NCBI GenBank assembly: GCA_937890245.1
Contig: CALACF010000512.1
Span: 1-8,430 of the forward strand
DNA: 8,430 bases
DNA from: an uncultured Flavobacteriales bacterium
GTDB lineage: Bacteria; Bacteroidota; Bacteroidia; Flavobacteriales_D; Sanyastnellaceae
Direction: 5' to 3'
Made by a program: the position numbers and the translations under genes. This document shows, one piece after another, positions 7,072-8,430 of this stretch. Each line of letters starts with the position of its first letter. The stretch's first letter is position 1. The notes under the pieces are model-generated. The model saw only the letters and a list, made by a program, of their open reading frames with translations, made no database searches and had not been told where the DNA came from.

Positions 7072-7407
7072 ATGAAGTCAAAAATGGCCACCATCCAGTT
7101 CAACGTCACGACCGACGAGAACCACATTCCGTCTGAAATTCGTTGGGCCGCAAGCGACGCTGGCGTTGAGGACGCGCGGGCTGGCGCCATTGCCCTGCGG
7201 GTCTGGGACGGCGATCAAGCCCTGGCCATCGACCTCTGGGACAGAGAAATGTCGACCGACCAAATGAAGACTTTCGTCGTGCAGTCCATGATGACATTGG
7301 CCGACACACTCGAGCGCGCCACACAAGACGCGCCAGCAGCCGGGGCCATTCGTGGATTTACAAAAGAGCTCGCCGAACGCATCGGCGTAAGCCCAGAAAA
7401 CGAGTAA
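7072..7407 (+). CDS. gldC: Gliding motility protein GldC
   Basis: A small soluble protein (111 residues from the ATG at 7072) without signal peptide or membrane segment. It matches GldC in length and pattern: an initial strand ATIQFNVTTDENHIPSEIRW (6-25), ASDAGVEDARAGAIALRVWD (27-46), the hallmark LAIDLWDREMSTDQMKTF (51-68), and a helical tail with MMTLADTLERAT. In F. johnsoniae GldC enhances gliding and is encoded next to gldB. A GTG at 7030 in the same frame overlaps the gldB stop as GTGA and would add 14 residues (TANSLKHRVISSS). I prefer 7072 because the family starts close to the first beta strand. It is 38 bp after gldB and very probably co-transcribed with it. Its TAA directly abuts the stop codon of the convergent engB gene, with no intergenic base. 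Confidence 0.93.
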   Translation: MKSKMATIQFNVTTDENHIPSEIRWAASDAGVEDARAGAIALRVWDGDQALAIDLWDREMSTDQMKTFVVQSMMTLADTLERATQDAPAAGAIRGFTKELAERIGVSPENE

Positions 7408-8058
7408 TTAGTCCAGCTCAAGCCCCTTGGGGCGACCGCGGTAAATCTGGTTTGTCTGCGCGATGAACGCGAGCACTTCTTGCTTGCCCTCTCCCTTGTT
7501 TGCCGAAGTGACGAAATGGGGTGGCATCGCCGACCAAATCGTGAGCATCTTCTTAATGTAGCGCGGAAGCATCGCATCCTTTTCCACCAAGGTCAGCTTG
7601 TCAAACTTGGTAAAGACGATGGCAAACGAAAGGCCCACTTCAGCCATCCACGTCATGAAATCCAGGTCCTTTTTTTGCGGCGGCAGGCGTGCATCGATGA
7701 GCATCATGATGCACATAATATTCTCGCGTTTGGTGAGGTATTCGCGCGACACCCGGTCCCATTTGACGCGGTCCTTCTTGCTGACCTTGGCGTAGCCAAA
7801 GCCAGGCAAATCTACCAGATACCACAGCATGTCAGCTGTTTTTACTGAGAAGTGGTTGATCAACTGGGTCTTGCCCGGTGTCGAGCTCGTCTTTGCCAGG
7901 GCCTTGCGGCCAGCCAGCATATTGATCAGGCTGGACTTGCCCACATTGCTCCGGCCGACGAATGCGTACTCCGGCCGTTCGGGCGGCGGGCATTCGCTCA
8001 TCAGCGCACTGCTCTTGACGAACTCGGGATCGTCAATCGAGTATTCCACGCTTTTCAT
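7408..8058 (-). CDS. engB: Ribosome biogenesis GTPase EngB (YihA/YsxC)
   Basis: EngB is a cytoplasmic P-loop GTPase of the TrmE-Era-EngA-EngB group, needed for late 50S subunit assembly and usually essential. All GTPase motifs are present in the 216-residue product: G1 GRSNVGKS (35-42), the G2 region TSSTPGKTQLINHF (57-70), G3 DLPG (83-86) followed by FGYAKV, G4 TKFD (150-153) and G5 TSA (184-186). The length is normal for the family (about 200). The N terminus (KSVEYSIDDPEFVKSS) fits the usual beginning, supporting the ATG at 8058, although this start lies inside the end of the upstream hydrolase gene (26-bp overlap, different frame). The stop codon abuts that of gldC, giving the palindrome TAATTA at 7405-7410. 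The gene is probably translated from the hydrolase transcript. Confidence 0.97.
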   Translation of the reverse strand: MKSVEYSIDDPEFVKSSALMSECPPPERPEYAFVGRSNVGKSSLINMLAGRKALAKTSSTPGKTQLINHFSVKTADMLWYLVDLPGFGYAKVSKKDRVKWDRVSREYLTKRENIMCIMMLIDARLPPQKKDLDFMTWMAEVGLSFAIVFTKFDKLTLVEKDAMLPRYIKKMLTIWSAMPPHFVTSANKGEGKQEVLAFIAQTNQIYRGRPKGLELD

Positions 8059-8430
8059 ACCAATCTGATAAAATAGGGTTGAACTGTTCGGGGCGCTCCA
8101 TCATCGGTGCATGACCACATTCGTCGATCCAGAATAAATCAGCATCCGGGAAGAGTCGCTCAAACTCCTCTGCCACATCGGGTGGGGTGATCGTGTCGTT
8201 GCGGCCCCAAATCAAGCACGTCGGCTGGTTCATCTCAGGCAAATCCTCCGCCATGTTGTGGCGGATCGCGCTTTTGGCGATGGCCAGAATCCGCAGCACC
8301 CGCGCACGGTCATTGACGATGGCAAAGCACTCGTCGACCAAATCGTCTGTCGCATTGGCCGGGTCAAAAAAGGTCTCACCAACTTTTCTGCGGATAAATT
8401 CCTTGTCTTCGCGGCGTGGAAACGAATTGC
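8033..8430 (-). CDS. Alpha/beta-fold hydrolase, C-terminal part
   Basis: The frame is open to the right window edge, so only the last 131 residues are visible and the start and nucleophile elbow are missing. Numbering from the first full codon at 8428, LIWGRNDTITPPDVAEEF carries the expected catalytic Asp (about 78) and WIDECGHAPMMERPEQF the catalytic His (about 106), the typical C-terminal half of alpha/beta-hydrolase-fold (AB hydrolase 1) enzymes. Upstream residues FFDPANATDDLVDECFAIVNDR and IAKSAIRHNM look like the end of the cap region. The TTG at 8341 is an internal leucine, not a start. The substrate is unknown. In flavobacteria a hydrolase of this kind commonly accompanies engB. The 26-bp overlap with engB suggests a coupled operon. 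Confidence 0.9.
   Translation of the reverse strand, partial: NSFPRREDKEFIRRKVGETFFDPANATDDLVDECFAIVNDRARVLRILAIAKSAIRHNMAEDLPEMNQPTCLIWGRNDTITPPDVAEEFERLFPDADLFWIDECGHAPMMERPEQFNPILSDWYEKRGILD

Overview
The window looks like a chromosomal segment of a member of the Bacteroidota, most likely close to the Flavobacteriales. The main evidence is the neighbourhood of nadE, gldB, gldC and the EngB/YihA GTPase, which I know from gliding flavobacteria such as Flavobacterium johnsoniae. Supporting evidence is a PorT-like outer-membrane beta-barrel gene with a signal peptide ending in ASA/Q, the absence of clear Shine-Dalgarno sequences, and a relaxed lipoprotein signal in GldB. The base composition is clearly GC-rich by eye, unlike the classical low-GC flavobacteria. 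An uncultured or deeper-branching lineage is therefore plausible, but the species cannot be named from this sequence.

Layout, left to right. Positions 1-2417 (+) hold the 3' part of a large Asp-box/sortilin-like beta-propeller protein whose start lies outside the window. It converges on, and overlaps by 11 bp, a minus-strand gene (2407-4038) for a two-part SAM-dependent methyltransferase. Upstream of that on the same strand are nadE (4105-4971) and an outer-membrane beta-barrel gene (4971-5846). These two share one base, so beta-barrel, nadE and methyltransferase form a likely minus-strand transcription unit. A 74-bp divergent gap (5847-5920) containing a 14-bp tandem repeat separates this unit from the plus-strand pair gldB (5921-7033) and gldC (7072-7407). 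gldC then meets the minus-strand engB (7408-8058) with the two stop codons directly abutting. The start of engB overlaps the end of a minus-strand alpha/beta-hydrolase gene (8033-8430) that runs off the right edge.

Functionally this is mostly housekeeping and envelope: NAD synthesis (NadE), 50S ribosome assembly (EngB), gliding/type IX secretion accessory proteins (GldB, GldC), a surface beta-barrel and an exported-type propeller protein. The window is extremely compact, with essentially no stretch over 100 bp without a gene, no RNA genes, no mobile elements and no CRISPR. I see no clear new multi-gene system. The least explained items are the tandem repeat that multiplies the start codon of the beta-barrel gene, and the stand-alone methyltransferase, which recalls the metal-dependent methyltransferase domains of polyketide starter modules.
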